Source of the DNA: JAAYOS01 sp050950785 | GTDB lineage: Bacteria > Bacillota > Clostridia > Oscillospirales > JAAYOS01 | Assembly: GCA_050950785.1 (NCBI GenBank) | Contig: JBMNIG010000011.1 | Coordinates: 29,352 to 93,351 of the forward strand | DNA: 64,000 bases | Direction of reading: 5' to 3' | Shown here: piece after piece, positions 8,207 through 16,081 of the stretch | Layout of the letters: each line of letters starts with the position of its first letter | Numbering within the stretch: position 1 is the stretch's first letter | The notes under the pieces: model-generated | Database searches by the model: none | The model's input: only the letters and a program-made list of their open reading frames with translations | What the model was told of the DNA's origin: nothing | Made by a program: the position numbers and the translations under genes

Positions 8207-9373
8207 TTGAGGCGCAAAAGAACCTTGATTGCAACGGAAATAGTGTTACTGCTTGCTTCAGCAGTATTCACGATATTCCATCTGTACACTCTTGTTTTTA
8301 GAGATAAAGTTGCAGCCGAAGACTTGTTTCCTGTAGCTGCGGCCATATTATTTGCACTTATTCTCACAACATATGCGGTAATCGTCATAACCGATAAACT
8401 CGTAGGCAGCCAAGACGAAAAGGTCGAAGATACAGTCGCTGACAAAACGATGTATAAATATCTGCCTGAAATTTTTGATGCATTTGACTATATAGGCTTT
8501 GAGTATGACTGCAAAACAGACGTCCTCAAATTATCTAAAAGCCTTAGGGCTCAGATCGATGCTCCTTCGATCTTTGAGAATTTTTTATCCTCACTTGAAA
8601 GCATTACTGAAATACATCCATCCGATGTTTACAGACTTCGCGAGTATGCAAGTTCATCGGACTATGAAAGTGGTGTCCAGACCATCGAGATTCGTCTGGC
8701 GATAAACGAAGGTGAGTACCGGTGGCACTTAGTCCGGGCAATAAAGGTTTATTTGCAGAAAGACTCAAAGATCGTCGGGGCGATAAACAACATTCATGAG
8801 ATGAAAGAAGAAAGGCAACGACTTATAGAGAAAGCAAACACCGATTCCCTCACGGGGCTTTATACCAGAGATGTGATCCGTCAGAAGGTAAATGACTTTA
8901 TCGCTTTCAGAGGCGAAAACGAGGCAGGTACTCTTTTCTATTTAGATGTGGACAACTTCAAAGAAATAAATGACGTTCTCGGGCATACTATGGGTGATAA
9001 AGTGCTTGTGGACATTGCGCAGTCACTTCGGATAGCATGTACATGCAACTCCGTTATTTGCAGAATGGGAGGAGACGAATTTGCCATCTTTCTACCGGAG
9101 TGTGGAAGTGTCGAAAATGCAAAAATGATAGGTGATTACATACGCAGCAGTCTCCGGAGAACATATTCAAACAGTGTAAGTAGCCGAATCCTATCGATAA
9201 GTGTTGGAGCCGCATTGACTTGCGACAGCGACACAGATTTTAGTCAACTCTATGACAGGGCGGATAAGGCATTAAGTAACGCAAAGGCAAAGGGTAAAAA
9301 TTATTTTGAAATTTTTGATTTTGTGGAGGACGGTAAAAAATACGAAGCATTTCCCGAGTGGGGTATTTTCTGA
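8207..9373 (+). CDS. Membrane-anchored diguanylate cyclase (GGDEF)
   Basis: A 388-residue protein with two N-terminal membrane helices (about residues 6-27 and 42-63), a PAS-like middle region (about 85-200) and a GGDEF domain (about 215-370) that makes cyclic di-GMP. DSLTGLYTR opens the domain and the active-site loop is RMGGDEFAIF, fully canonical. The inhibitory I-site RxxD expected five residues before GGDEF is absent (the stretch reads TCNS), so product feedback inhibition is unlikely. The start is TTG 8207 behind AAGGAGG. The sensed signal is unknown. Confidence 0.92.
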   Translation: MRRKRTLIATEIVLLLASAVFTIFHLYTLVFRDKVAAEDLFPVAAAILFALILTTYAVIVITDKLVGSQDEKVEDTVADKTMYKYLPEIFDAFDYIGFEYDCKTDVLKLSKSLRAQIDAPSIFENFLSSLESITEIHPSDVYRLREYASSSDYESGVQTIEIRLAINEGEYRWHLVRAIKVYLQKDSKIVGAINNIHEMKEERQRLIEKANTDSLTGLYTRDVIRQKVNDFIAFRGENEAGTLFYLDVDNFKEINDVLGHTMGDKVLVDIAQSLRIACTCNSVICRMGGDEFAIFLPECGSVENAKMIGDYIRSSLRRTYSNSVSSRILSISVGAALTCDSDTDFSQLYDRADKALSNAKAKGKNYFEIFDFVEDGKKYEAFPEWGIF

Positions 9374-9399
9374 AGATACAACTACATATAAGACGAGGG

Positions 9400-9447
9400 G
9401 ACGGTTCTCCTGTCTTGTTTAAGCTTGATCTCAAACAAGACAGGGGG
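9400..9447. repeat. Palindromic intergenic repeat, copy 1
   Basis: CCTGTCTTGTTT (9409-9420) and AAACAAGACAGG (9433-9444) form a perfect 12-base stem with a 12-base loop. The left shoulder reads GGGGACGGTTCT. This 'GGGGACGGTTCT...TGTC' wording resembles a palindromic repeat often scattered in clostridial intergenic DNA (from memory). A related 20-base stretch occurs at 52484-52503 with 16 of 20 bases identical. Confidence 0.6.
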
Positions 9448-9466
9448 AGCCCTCCCCATGTATTGC

Positions 9467-9509
9467 AACAGGTGAAGTGATGGTTAGTAAAACCATCCCT
9501 TCACCTGTT
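9467..9509. terminator. Long hairpin between convergent genes
   Basis: AACAGGTGAAG (9467-9477) pairs with CTTCACCTGTT (9499-9509), and GATGGTT (9479-9485) with AACCATC (9491-9497), leaving a 5-base loop and one mismatch. It lies between the converging cyclase and serA genes and probably ends one or both transcripts, though there is no clear T run on either strand. Confidence 0.5.
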
Positions 9510-9535
9510 ATGGGGGTAGTATATGTAAAATTACA

Positions 9536-10714
9536 TTATCGAATAGCGCGTAAACGCAAAACTCCGTTCAATGTTCGGATATGGTCAAGTGTGTCATCAG
9601 CGACATCATCATCGACATCGATAATGGTATATGCATATTCTCCTTTGGACTTGTTGACGAGGTTGCATATATTATGTCCGATGGATGAAAGTGCCCCCGA
9701 TACAGGACTCAACACATTGGGTATATTACTATGTGTGACGCAGATCCTGGTTTTGCAGGAACGGGGTGCCTCTACATTGGGGAAGTTTACAGAGTTTGTT
9801 ATGTTGCCATCCTCAATAAAGTCTACTAGCTGTTTAACAGCCATTTCCGCACAGTTTTCTTCGCTTTCCGGTGTAGATGCTCCAAGATGGGGTATAGCTA
9901 TGACGTTTTTGTGGCCGATAATTTTTTCGTTTGGAAAATCAGTAACATATTTAGCTACAATGCCACTGTCTAAGGCCTGCAAAAGATCATCAGTATTTAC
10001 AAGCTCCCCTCGCGCAAGGTTTATAAGACGCACACCCCGCTTCATAGAAGCGAATGCTTCTTTGTCGATCATGCCTTTGGTTTCTGAGGTTGCCGGGGCG
10101 TGAAGGGTGATGTAATCTGATTGTTCATAAACTGTTCTGTAGTCCGGTGCATATGTTACTGCCCGCGAAAGTCCCCATGCGCTTTTGACCGAGAGGTAGG
10201 GGTCGCAACCTAGTGCGTTCATTCCCAGAGAGATGGCGGCATTCGCTACCAGTCCGCCAATTGCGCCCAAACCGATGATTCCTAATGTTTTGCCTAAGAG
10301 CTCGGGACCTGCAAATGCACTTTTTCCTTTTTCCACTAGCTTGCCTACTTCATCGCCCTTGTCTTTCAGCGTCTTTGCCCACTCGATTCCGCCGATGATA
10401 TCCCTTGAGCTGAGCAACATCGCGCATATGACCAATTCCTTGACGGCATTTGCATTGGCACCGGGTGTATTAAATACGACGATACCCTTTTCGGAGCACG
10501 CTTTGATGGGTATATTGTTTGTGCCGGCACCTGCGCGGACGATGCAACAGAGATTGTCGTCAAACTCTCGAGAGTGCAGATCGGCTGATCTTACAAGGAT
10601 CGCGTCCGGGGAAGCAGTGTCGTCCGAAATTTCGTAGTGTCCGCTTTTGCGAAGAATAGCAAGAGCCGCTGGGGAAATCTTATTTAGTGTCTGTATGCGA
10701 TACAATTTATTCAC
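9536..10714 (-). CDS. serA: D-3-phosphoglycerate dehydrogenase
   Basis: A 392-residue enzyme that oxidises 3-phosphoglycerate to 3-phosphohydroxypyruvate, the first step of serine synthesis. The NAD-binding motif is GIIGLGAIGG (about residue 146). The catalytic Arg is in NLARGELV and the catalytic His in PHLGAST. A C-terminal ACT domain (about residues 320-392, ICVTHSNIPNVLSPVSGALSSIGHNI) is the usual serine-sensing module of short SerA enzymes. The GTG start overlaps the serC stop by four bases (10711-10714), so the two are translationally coupled. Confidence 0.95.
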   Translation of the reverse strand: MNKLYRIQTLNKISPAALAILRKSGHYEISDDTASPDAILVRSADLHSREFDDNLCCIVRAGAGTNNIPIKACSEKGIVVFNTPGANANAVKELVICAMLLSSRDIIGGIEWAKTLKDKGDEVGKLVEKGKSAFAGPELLGKTLGIIGLGAIGGLVANAAISLGMNALGCDPYLSVKSAWGLSRAVTYAPDYRTVYEQSDYITLHAPATSETKGMIDKEAFASMKRGVRLINLARGELVNTDDLLQALDSGIVAKYVTDFPNEKIIGHKNVIAIPHLGASTPESEENCAEMAVKQLVDFIEDGNITNSVNFPNVEAPRSCKTRICVTHSNIPNVLSPVSGALSSIGHNICNLVNKSKGEYAYTIIDVDDDVADDTLDHIRTLNGVLRLRAIR

Positions 10715-11796
10715 TGCCTTTCAGCTTCGAATTTATCAATATAGGCCACCAACTTTTCAACGCCCTCAATGGGCATTGCGTTGTAGATAGAAGCTCTCAT
10801 ACCTCCAACGGCGCGGTGGCCTTTAAGAGTTATCAGGCCTTCACTTTTCGCGCCCTCTATAAACTGCTTGTCGAGCTCCTCATCGCCGGTGGTAAAGGTG
10901 ACATTCATCATTGAGCGGTATGGCTTTTCAATGCCCATTTTGAAGAGTTTGCTGCGGTCAAGCCTGTCGTACAGGAGATCGGCCTTAGCACGATTTATTT
11001 TTGCCATCTCAGCCAGACCGCCGAGCTCTTCGATCCAATCAAGGACAAGTCCGAGCATATAAATTCCGTATGTAGGCGGTGTGTTGTACATGGATTTGTT
11101 TTTTATCATTACCGGGTAACTTAGAAGGACCGGTGTATCTTCGGGTGGACAGAAGGGGAGGTCGTTTCGGACAATGACAACTGTCAGACCGGCCGGACCC
11201 ATGTTTTTCTGAGCTCCCGCGTATATTATTCCGAATTTCGAGACGTCCACAGGCTCGGACAATATGCAGGAGGACATATCACAGATCAGTGGTGCATCAG
11301 TCTGAGGGATATAGTCCCATTTAGAGCCGTAGACGGTGTTGTTCATACAGTAGTGAAAGTATGAAGCGTTCGGATCAAGCTTTAGCTCCGACTGCCTTGG
11401 GATGTATGAGAAATTACGATCTTTGGAGCTTGCGGCAATGTTGACCTTACCATACTTTACAGCTTCCTCTGAAGCTTTCTTCGAGAAGTTCCCTGTAATT
11501 GCATAGTCTGCGCGACCGGTGTTTCCCATTAGATTCATGGCAGTCATGGAAAACTGCAATGTAGCACCGCCTTGAAGGAATAGAACGCTATAGTTGTCCG
11601 GGATATCCATTACCTTGCGGAGCTTTTCTTCGACGGAGACAATGATAGCATCGTATTCTCGAGATCGATGACTCATTTCCATAACCGAGCATCCGGTGCC
11701 ACCATAGTTAAGTAGCTCTGATGCAGCTTTTTGCAGGACCTTTTCAGGAAGCATTGAGGGCCCTGCCGAAAAATTATAAATTCTGTCGTGTCCCAT
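10711..11796 (-). CDS. serC: Phosphoserine aminotransferase
   Basis: A 361-residue PLP enzyme that transaminates 3-phosphohydroxypyruvate with glutamate to phosphoserine. The N-terminus RIYNFSAGPSMLP is the family signature, and the PLP lysine is in YAGAQKNMGPAG. I start it at ATG 11796, which has AGAGGT upstream on the minus strand; a longer frame upstream lacks family similarity. It heads the serC-serA operon behind a consensus promoter. No serB phosphatase is in view. Confidence 0.95.
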   Translation of the reverse strand: MGHDRIYNFSAGPSMLPEKVLQKAASELLNYGGTGCSVMEMSHRSREYDAIIVSVEEKLRKVMDIPDNYSVLFLQGGATLQFSMTAMNLMGNTGRADYAITGNFSKKASEEAVKYGKVNIAASSKDRNFSYIPRQSELKLDPNASYFHYCMNNTVYGSKWDYIPQTDAPLICDMSSCILSEPVDVSKFGIIYAGAQKNMGPAGLTVVIVRNDLPFCPPEDTPVLLSYPVMIKNKSMYNTPPTYGIYMLGLVLDWIEELGGLAEMAKINRAKADLLYDRLDRSKLFKMGIEKPYRSMMNVTFTTGDEELDKQFIEGAKSEGLITLKGHRAVGGMRASIYNAMPIEGVEKLVAYIDKFEAERQ

Positions 11797-11904
11797 CGTC
11801 GATGACCTCTTTTCATATTGCATTTTGAAATTGTAGTATCGAATTTCCGCATATAAAATCAAAAATCTTCTATCGCTTTAAATCGATACCAAAGTATTAA
11901 AGGC

Positions 11905-11933
11905 ATTATACACGCGCTCAATTGAAATGTCAA
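11905..11933 (-). promoter_or_regulatory. serC-serA promoter
   Basis: Read on the minus strand: TTGACA (11933-11928), a 17-base spacer and TATAAT (11910-11905). It is a perfect consensus, divergent from the promoter at 11960-11988; the two -35 regions are only 26 bases apart. Confidence 0.8.
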
Positions 11934-11959
11934 TTTGTTAACAATACAATTATTCGGGC

Positions 11960-11988
11960 TTGAAACAGGATATTTTTGCATGTATAAT
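11960..11988 (+). promoter_or_regulatory. Promoter of the DRTGG/GHKL/H-cluster operon
   Basis: TTGAAA at 11960-11965, 17 bases, TATAAT at 11983-11988. It would start the transcript that carries the signalling-like module 12068-14645. Confidence 0.75.
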
Positions 11989-12067
11989 CTAACTATATCC
12001 GAAAGCTTTATTTTTTTGTGTGTAAATTTTATTGAAAATATATATAAAGGAAGAAACGGAGTTTACC

Positions 12068-12418
12068 ATGCAGATCAAAGAAGTACGAGATATTCTTAAT
12101 GCGAAAGTATTGTGCGGAGAACATTTGCTCAATCGGGAGGTATACTCAGCCTGCGGTGCCGACCTTATGAGCGATGTCTTGGCTTTTGTTAAAGATCAGT
12201 CGGTCCTTCTGACGGGACTACTAAATCCCCAGGTTGTACGAACGGCTGAAATGATGGATATGCTCTGTATCGTTTTTGTGCGCGGAAAGGTTCCGGATGA
12301 GAAGATAATCGAGATGGCCAAAGGTAAGGACATAATAATGATGACTACGAATCATCGGATGTATACTGCCTGCGGCAAACTTTATAAGGCAGGTCTTGTC
12401 GGATTGGAGTGCGAATAA
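12068..12418 (+). CDS. DRTGG-domain protein 1
   Basis: A 116-residue single-domain protein of the DRTGG type, here recognised by overall pattern (IKEVRDILNAKVLCGEHLLNREV, YSACGADLMSDVLAF, LLTGLLNPQVVRTAEM). DRTGG domains occur with CBS domains and in phosphotransacetylases and are thought to bind a small ligand. It carries four cysteines (for example SACGAD, TACGKL) that could bind a cluster or metal. The start is ATG 12068 with CGGAG six bases upstream. In clostridia such genes sit at the head of [FeFe] hydrogenase clusters, as here; a regulatory role is inferred. Confidence 0.75.
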   Translation: MQIKEVRDILNAKVLCGEHLLNREVYSACGADLMSDVLAFVKDQSVLLTGLLNPQVVRTAEMMDMLCIVFVRGKVPDEKIIEMAKGKDIIMMTTNHRMYTACGKLYKAGLVGLECE

Positions 12419-12420
12419 AT

Positions 12421-12843
12421 TTGGATTCACTGCATTTGCATTTTGATATAGACGGAAGTGACTTTACCGCAGCGGGTGAGGCATCAAGCGAGGTCAAACG
12501 CGTATTGCGGCAGTTAGGGTTTGACAGCGAAGTTATACGCAGATGCGCCATCTGCATGTATGAGGGTGAGATGAATATTTTCATACACTCCTCAGGTGGG
12601 TCGGCAGATGTATACATAGAGCCTTCGGAAATCATCCTTGAGCTGATTGACAGCGGCCCGGGTATTTCCGACATAAACCTTGCCATGCAGGAAGGATTTT
12701 CGACGGCCTCAAATGAGGTACGTGAACTGGGATTCGGAGCGGGTATGGGTCTGCCAAACATGAGGCGATATTCAGATGAAATGATCGTGGATTCGGTGGT
12801 CGGTTCCGGCACGGCTATTTTTATGAGCATTCGGATAGAGTAG
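12421..12843 (+). CDS. GHKL ATPase, anti-sigma-factor kinase-like
   Basis: A 140-residue protein with the HATPase fold of SpoIIAB/RsbW-type serine kinases. The N box is around CMYEGEMNIFIHSSGG, the G1 box is DSGPGISDI and the G2 box is GFGAGMGLPNM. I start it at TTG 12421, two bases after the preceding stop, because family members begin near LHLHFDI; the only GGAG lies 12 bases upstream, so expression may depend on coupled translation. No sigma factor or anti-anti-sigma gene is adjacent, so its partner may be one of the redox proteins of this operon. Confidence 0.78.
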   Translation: MDSLHLHFDIDGSDFTAAGEASSEVKRVLRQLGFDSEVIRRCAICMYEGEMNIFIHSSGGSADVYIEPSEIILELIDSGPGISDINLAMQEGFSTASNEVRELGFGAGMGLPNMRRYSDEMIVDSVVGSGTAIFMSIRIE

Positions 12844-12906
12844 TGCCGGTCAAAAGCAGTGGATTTTCCGTTCCGGATCCACAAGGGTATCATAAGAGGT
12901 ATGATT

Positions 12907-14256
12907 ATGAAGCATTCAGTTACTTTAGAAAAAGAAAAGTGTAAAGGCTGTACCACTTGTATGAAGCATTGCCCGACCGAAGCTATCCGCGTCCGTCGCG
13001 GCAGAGCTCGTATTATCAAGGAGCGGTGCATCGACTGTGGGCAGTGCATCCGTGTCTGCCCGCATCATGCAAAAAAAGCAATATGCGATCCCTTCGACAG
13101 GGTTGCGGAATATGACTATACGGTGGCATTACCTGCTCCATCATTATATGGACAATTTCGGAATTTAGACGATGTCAATATCGTATTGCAGGCACTCATT
13201 GACATCGGATTTGATGCGGTCTATGAAGTGTCGCGCGCTGCAGAGATGATTTCTGATTTGACCCGCAAAATGTACAATGATCTAAAGGGATCTCGCACCG
13301 GACCGATTATCTCCTCCGCATGCCCTGCAGCTGTCAGGCTGATTTGTATGCGCTTTCCAAAACTTATCCCAAATCTTCTTAATATGATTGCACCTGTAGA
13401 ACTTGCTGCAATACTTGCACGGGAAGAGGCTGTTAAGAAGACGGGCATAAAACCCGATCGCATTGGGGTATTTTTTATATCTCCATGCCCTGCAAAGGTT
13501 ACTGCCGGGCGTTATCCACTGCTATTGGATCAAAGGGTAATAGACGGTTCACTTTCAATGTCCGATATTTACAAGCGCATTCTTGGACCAATGAAAAAAG
13601 TGACTGAACCCCAGGCTCTTAGCCAGTCGGGGATCATCGGAATTGGATGGGCAAGGGCGGGAGGAGAGTCCTCCGCACTTCTCAACGACCATCATCTGGC
13701 AGTGGACGGCATCAATAATATTATTGATATTCTTGAGAGCGTGGAGAATGGCTTGTTGCCTGAGGTTGAATTTTTAGAGTTGAATGCTTGCACCCAAGGC
13801 TGTGTTGGCGGATGCCTGACTGTTGAAAACCCCTATGCCGCAAAGAGTAGAATACGAAGGCTTATGAAGTATTTGCCCGTCAGCAGGAATAAAGTTGACG
13901 ATAGTTGTGAAAGTAGGATCCTAACACATGCCGATAAAATGCCTGAGTATGTACCGGTATGGCAACTTTCAGAGGACCGTGAGCAGGCAATGAGAATATA
14001 TGCAAATATAGTTGAGCTTCAGCAAAGACTTCCCGGACTCGACTGCGGATCATGCGGAGCACCTTCCTGTCGATCCCTTGCCGAGGATGTGGCCATTGGA
14101 TTTGCGTCGGAAGAAGACTGCATTTTCCGTATGCGTGAGCGTATGCAGTATATGGCCGAGGGCGGGGACGCCGATGAATACTTGCCTCCTCCGTTCCGTC
14201 GAACAGCTACTAAAGAGGACTCTACTGATAACGGGAATGGAACTGACAGGCTGTGA
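12907..14256 (+). CDS. Divergent [FeFe]-hydrogenase-like H-cluster protein
   Basis: A 449-residue iron-sulfur protein. Residues about 8-55 hold two [4Fe-4S] motifs (CKGCTTCMKHCP, CIDCGQCIRVCP). The middle is a hydrogenase large-subunit-like domain in which the three H-cluster loops are altered: SSACPAAV for TSCxPxW, ISPCPAKVTA for MPCTxKxxE, and LNACTQGCVGGC for MxCxxGCxxGGG. The four ligand cysteines are retained, but proton-pathway and neighbouring residues are not. A C-terminal domain (CGSCGAPSCRSLAEDVA plus EDC) is an extra four-cysteine [4Fe-4S] module. Such proteins are proposed redox or H2 sensors. The start is ATG 12907 behind GAGG. Confidence 0.82.
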   Translation: MKHSVTLEKEKCKGCTTCMKHCPTEAIRVRRGRARIIKERCIDCGQCIRVCPHHAKKAICDPFDRVAEYDYTVALPAPSLYGQFRNLDDVNIVLQALIDIGFDAVYEVSRAAEMISDLTRKMYNDLKGSRTGPIISSACPAAVRLICMRFPKLIPNLLNMIAPVELAAILAREEAVKKTGIKPDRIGVFFISPCPAKVTAGRYPLLLDQRVIDGSLSMSDIYKRILGPMKKVTEPQALSQSGIIGIGWARAGGESSALLNDHHLAVDGINNIIDILESVENGLLPEVEFLELNACTQGCVGGCLTVENPYAAKSRIRRLMKYLPVSRNKVDDSCESRILTHADKMPEYVPVWQLSEDREQAMRIYANIVELQQRLPGLDCGSCGAPSCRSLAEDVAIGFASEEDCIFRMRERMQYMAEGGDADEYLPPPFRRTATKEDSTDNGNGTDRL

Positions 14257-14303
14257 AAGGCTCAGCTCCCTAAAATATATAAGATATCAGGATGTGAAAC
14301 ATA

Positions 14304-14645
14304 ATGAATGTGAAACAACTGGCTGAAAAGCTAGATCTCGAATGCGTATACGAGGGCAACGCAGATTGGGAGATAACGGGCTGCTACGTTGGTGATTTAC
14401 TAAGTCGCGTGATGGGAAAAGCACAGCCGGGCAATGTTTGGATCACTATTATGACAAATGTAAATGTTGCGGCAGTCGCATCTATGACGGATGTGGCATG
14501 TGTCATTCTCACCGAAGGGGCAAAGCCTGACAGTGAACTGATGGATAAGTTAGATAAGTTAGATAAGTTAGATGCTGCGCTGTACACTACTCCCATGAGT
14601 AGTTATCAGACAGCTTGTAAAATATATGAACTGATCGGCTTTTAG
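14304..14645 (+). CDS. DRTGG-domain protein 2
   Basis: A 113-residue second DRTGG-type protein (LAEKLDLECVYEG, ITGCYVGDLLSRVMGKAQPGNVWITI, VACVILTEGAKPDSE). It has the same fold family as the protein at 12068 but low identity. A three-fold LDK repeat (about residues 81-89) is encoded by an exact 9-base tandem repeat at 14544-14570. Its stop codon lies inside a terminator hairpin. The role is unknown; the context suggests redox signalling tied to the hydrogenases. Confidence 0.75.
   Translation: MNVKQLAEKLDLECVYEGNADWEITGCYVGDLLSRVMGKAQPGNVWITIMTNVNVAAVASMTDVACVILTEGAKPDSELMDKLDKLDKLDAALYTTPMSSYQTACKIYELIGF
14544..14570 (+). repeat. In-frame 9-base tandem repeat, three copies
   Basis: GATAAGTTA is repeated three times exactly (14544-14552, 14553-14561, 14562-14570) inside the DRTGG-2 gene and encodes repeated LDK. 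Such a tract can expand or shrink by slippage without breaking the frame. Confidence 0.9.
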
Positions 14646-14656
14646 CCGATTTTTTT
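14634..14656 (+). terminator. Intrinsic terminator overlapping the DRTGG-2 stop codon
   Basis: ATCGGCT (14634-14640) pairs with AGCCGAT (14644-14650) around a TTT loop, followed by an unbroken T7 (14650-14656). The stop TAG at 14643-14645 is within the hairpin, so ribosomes finishing the gene would cover it. The PHP gene begins only 14 bases downstream. Confidence 0.85.
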
Positions 14657-14670
14657 AAGGAAGGGAACTC

Positions 14671-15417
14671 ATGCTGTGCTACTGTGATTTTCATATCCAC
14701 TCATGTCTTTCGCCATGTGGAGATGCCGACATGACACCTTCAAACATAGCAAGGATGGCAGCATTGGCGGGCTATAGTATAATATCTGTTTCAGACCACA
14801 ACACGACCGGCAATTGCAGGTCGCTTATAAGGGCGGCTCAAGAAGCCGGTATCGTGGCTGTGCCGGCCATGGAACTTACTACATCGGAAGAAGTACATGT
14901 TTTGTGTTTGCTGCCCGATCCTGACGCTGCCGACGAGTTTGGCCGTTATGTGTTTGACAGATTGCCGGAAATAAGCAATCGTCCCGAGATTTTTGGTGAG
15001 CAGATACTGATGGATCATGATGATACGATAATCGGGTATGAGCAGCGACTTCTTCATAACGCTACTGATATAAGCATAACAGATGTTCCTGAAATCATAA
15101 ACGGATTTGGAGGTATTGCAATACCTGCACATATAGACAGAAACTCATTTTCCGTTCTGTCAAACCTGGGTTTTCTCGATCCGACGCTAGGTTTTCCGGC
15201 TGTTGAGATCACCAGGGATTGCAACATTCCAAATCTAGTGAGCAAACATGCCGAATTGGCGGGAATGCCGTATTATATAAACTCTGACGCGCACGATCTG
15301 TATTCGATCCAAAACGCTGAATTCTGCTTGGATCTTGAGGAGACTTCTGCAAAGGAAGTAATCGATGTTTTTCGAAAAGGGGAGCTGTTTTATATGCTTA
15401 CCCATCGTTGCCAATAA
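14671..15417 (+). CDS. PHP-domain metal-dependent phosphoesterase
   Basis: A 248-residue PHP (polymerase and histidinol phosphatase) protein. The metal-binding residues are visible as DFHIHSCLS (residues 6-14), SDHNTTG (about 41), AHIDR (about 152) and NSDAH (about 208). Members hydrolyse phosphoesters such as nucleotide 3'-phosphates or pAp-like molecules; the substrate is not known here. It starts at ATG 14671 with AAGGAAGGG just before. This gene is a constant neighbour of HydABC-type hydrogenase genes in clostridia, but its link to H2 metabolism is unexplained. Confidence 0.85.
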   Translation: MLCYCDFHIHSCLSPCGDADMTPSNIARMAALAGYSIISVSDHNTTGNCRSLIRAAQEAGIVAVPAMELTTSEEVHVLCLLPDPDAADEFGRYVFDRLPEISNRPEIFGEQILMDHDDTIIGYEQRLLHNATDISITDVPEIINGFGGIAIPAHIDRNSFSVLSNLGFLDPTLGFPAVEITRDCNIPNLVSKHAELAGMPYYINSDAHDLYSIQNAEFCLDLEETSAKEVIDVFRKGELFYMLTHRCQ

Positions 15418-15477
15418 TTTGTCGAGTAATACAGGATTTTTGCAATATCTCTATAGATAATTGTTAAAGTTTTAACT

Positions 15478-15505
15478 TTGAAAAAACCGACATTTATGCT
15501 ATACT
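15478..15505 (+). promoter_or_regulatory. Promoter of hydrogenase operon 1
   Basis: TTGAAA at 15478-15483, a 16-base spacer, TATACT at 15500-15505. It gives a separate start for the nuoE-like to hydA run, with a leader of about 55 bases. Confidence 0.7.
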
Positions 15506-15568
15506 TTTTATAAAGTCTGTTTGATTTTTAACAATGACATCTATTTCGCCATTAGGAGGTTTACTAAA

Positions 15569-16081
15569 ATGCCCAACATTAAAACGAAGGTATCCTTTCA
15601 GGGCACTAAGCAGCAGGAAAAGGAGCTTGTTGACTTCATTCATGCTCAGGGCGATGACAAGGGAGCCATGATGCCGATTCTCCAGAAGGCACAGGAAATA
15701 TACGGATACCTTCCGGAGGAAGTACAAATCATTATTGCAGAAATGACGGGCGTGCCGCTAAGTGAAATTTACGGTATCGCTTCGTTTTACGCCCAGTTTA
15801 CCCTTAATCCAAAGGGCAAGTATCAGATTGCAGTATGTCTTGGTACAGCTTGTTATGTTAAGGGTGCAGGGGATATCCTCGACAAGATTTGCGAAATGGT
15901 CGGTTGTGAAGCCGGTTCTATAACAGATGACGGACTGTTTTCCATCGATGCTACCAGGTGCATAGGAGCCTGTGGACTGGCACCGGTGCTAACGATCAAT
16001 GAAAATGTATACGGAAGACTTGACGTTGCTCAAACTGAGCAGGTAATCAAAAAGTATCTTGCAAAAGCCAAAGAAAACTGA
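15569..16081 (+). CDS. hydC: [FeFe] hydrogenase subunit, NuoE-like [2Fe-2S] (HydC)
   Basis: A 170-residue thioredoxin-fold ferredoxin of the NuoE/HydC type. The N-terminal helical part (MMPILQKAQEIYGYLPEEVQ) and the cluster ligands CLGTACYVKG and CIGACGLAP (two cysteines each) are conserved. In bifurcating hydrogenases this subunit sits beside the flavin subunit HydB. The start is ATG 15569 behind GGAGGT. Its stop overlaps the next start by one base. Confidence 0.92.
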   Translation: MPNIKTKVSFQGTKQQEKELVDFIHAQGDDKGAMMPILQKAQEIYGYLPEEVQIIIAEMTGVPLSEIYGIASFYAQFTLNPKGKYQIAVCLGTACYVKGAGDILDKICEMVGCEAGSITDDGLFSIDATRCIGACGLAPVLTINENVYGRLDVAQTEQVIKKYLAKAKEN

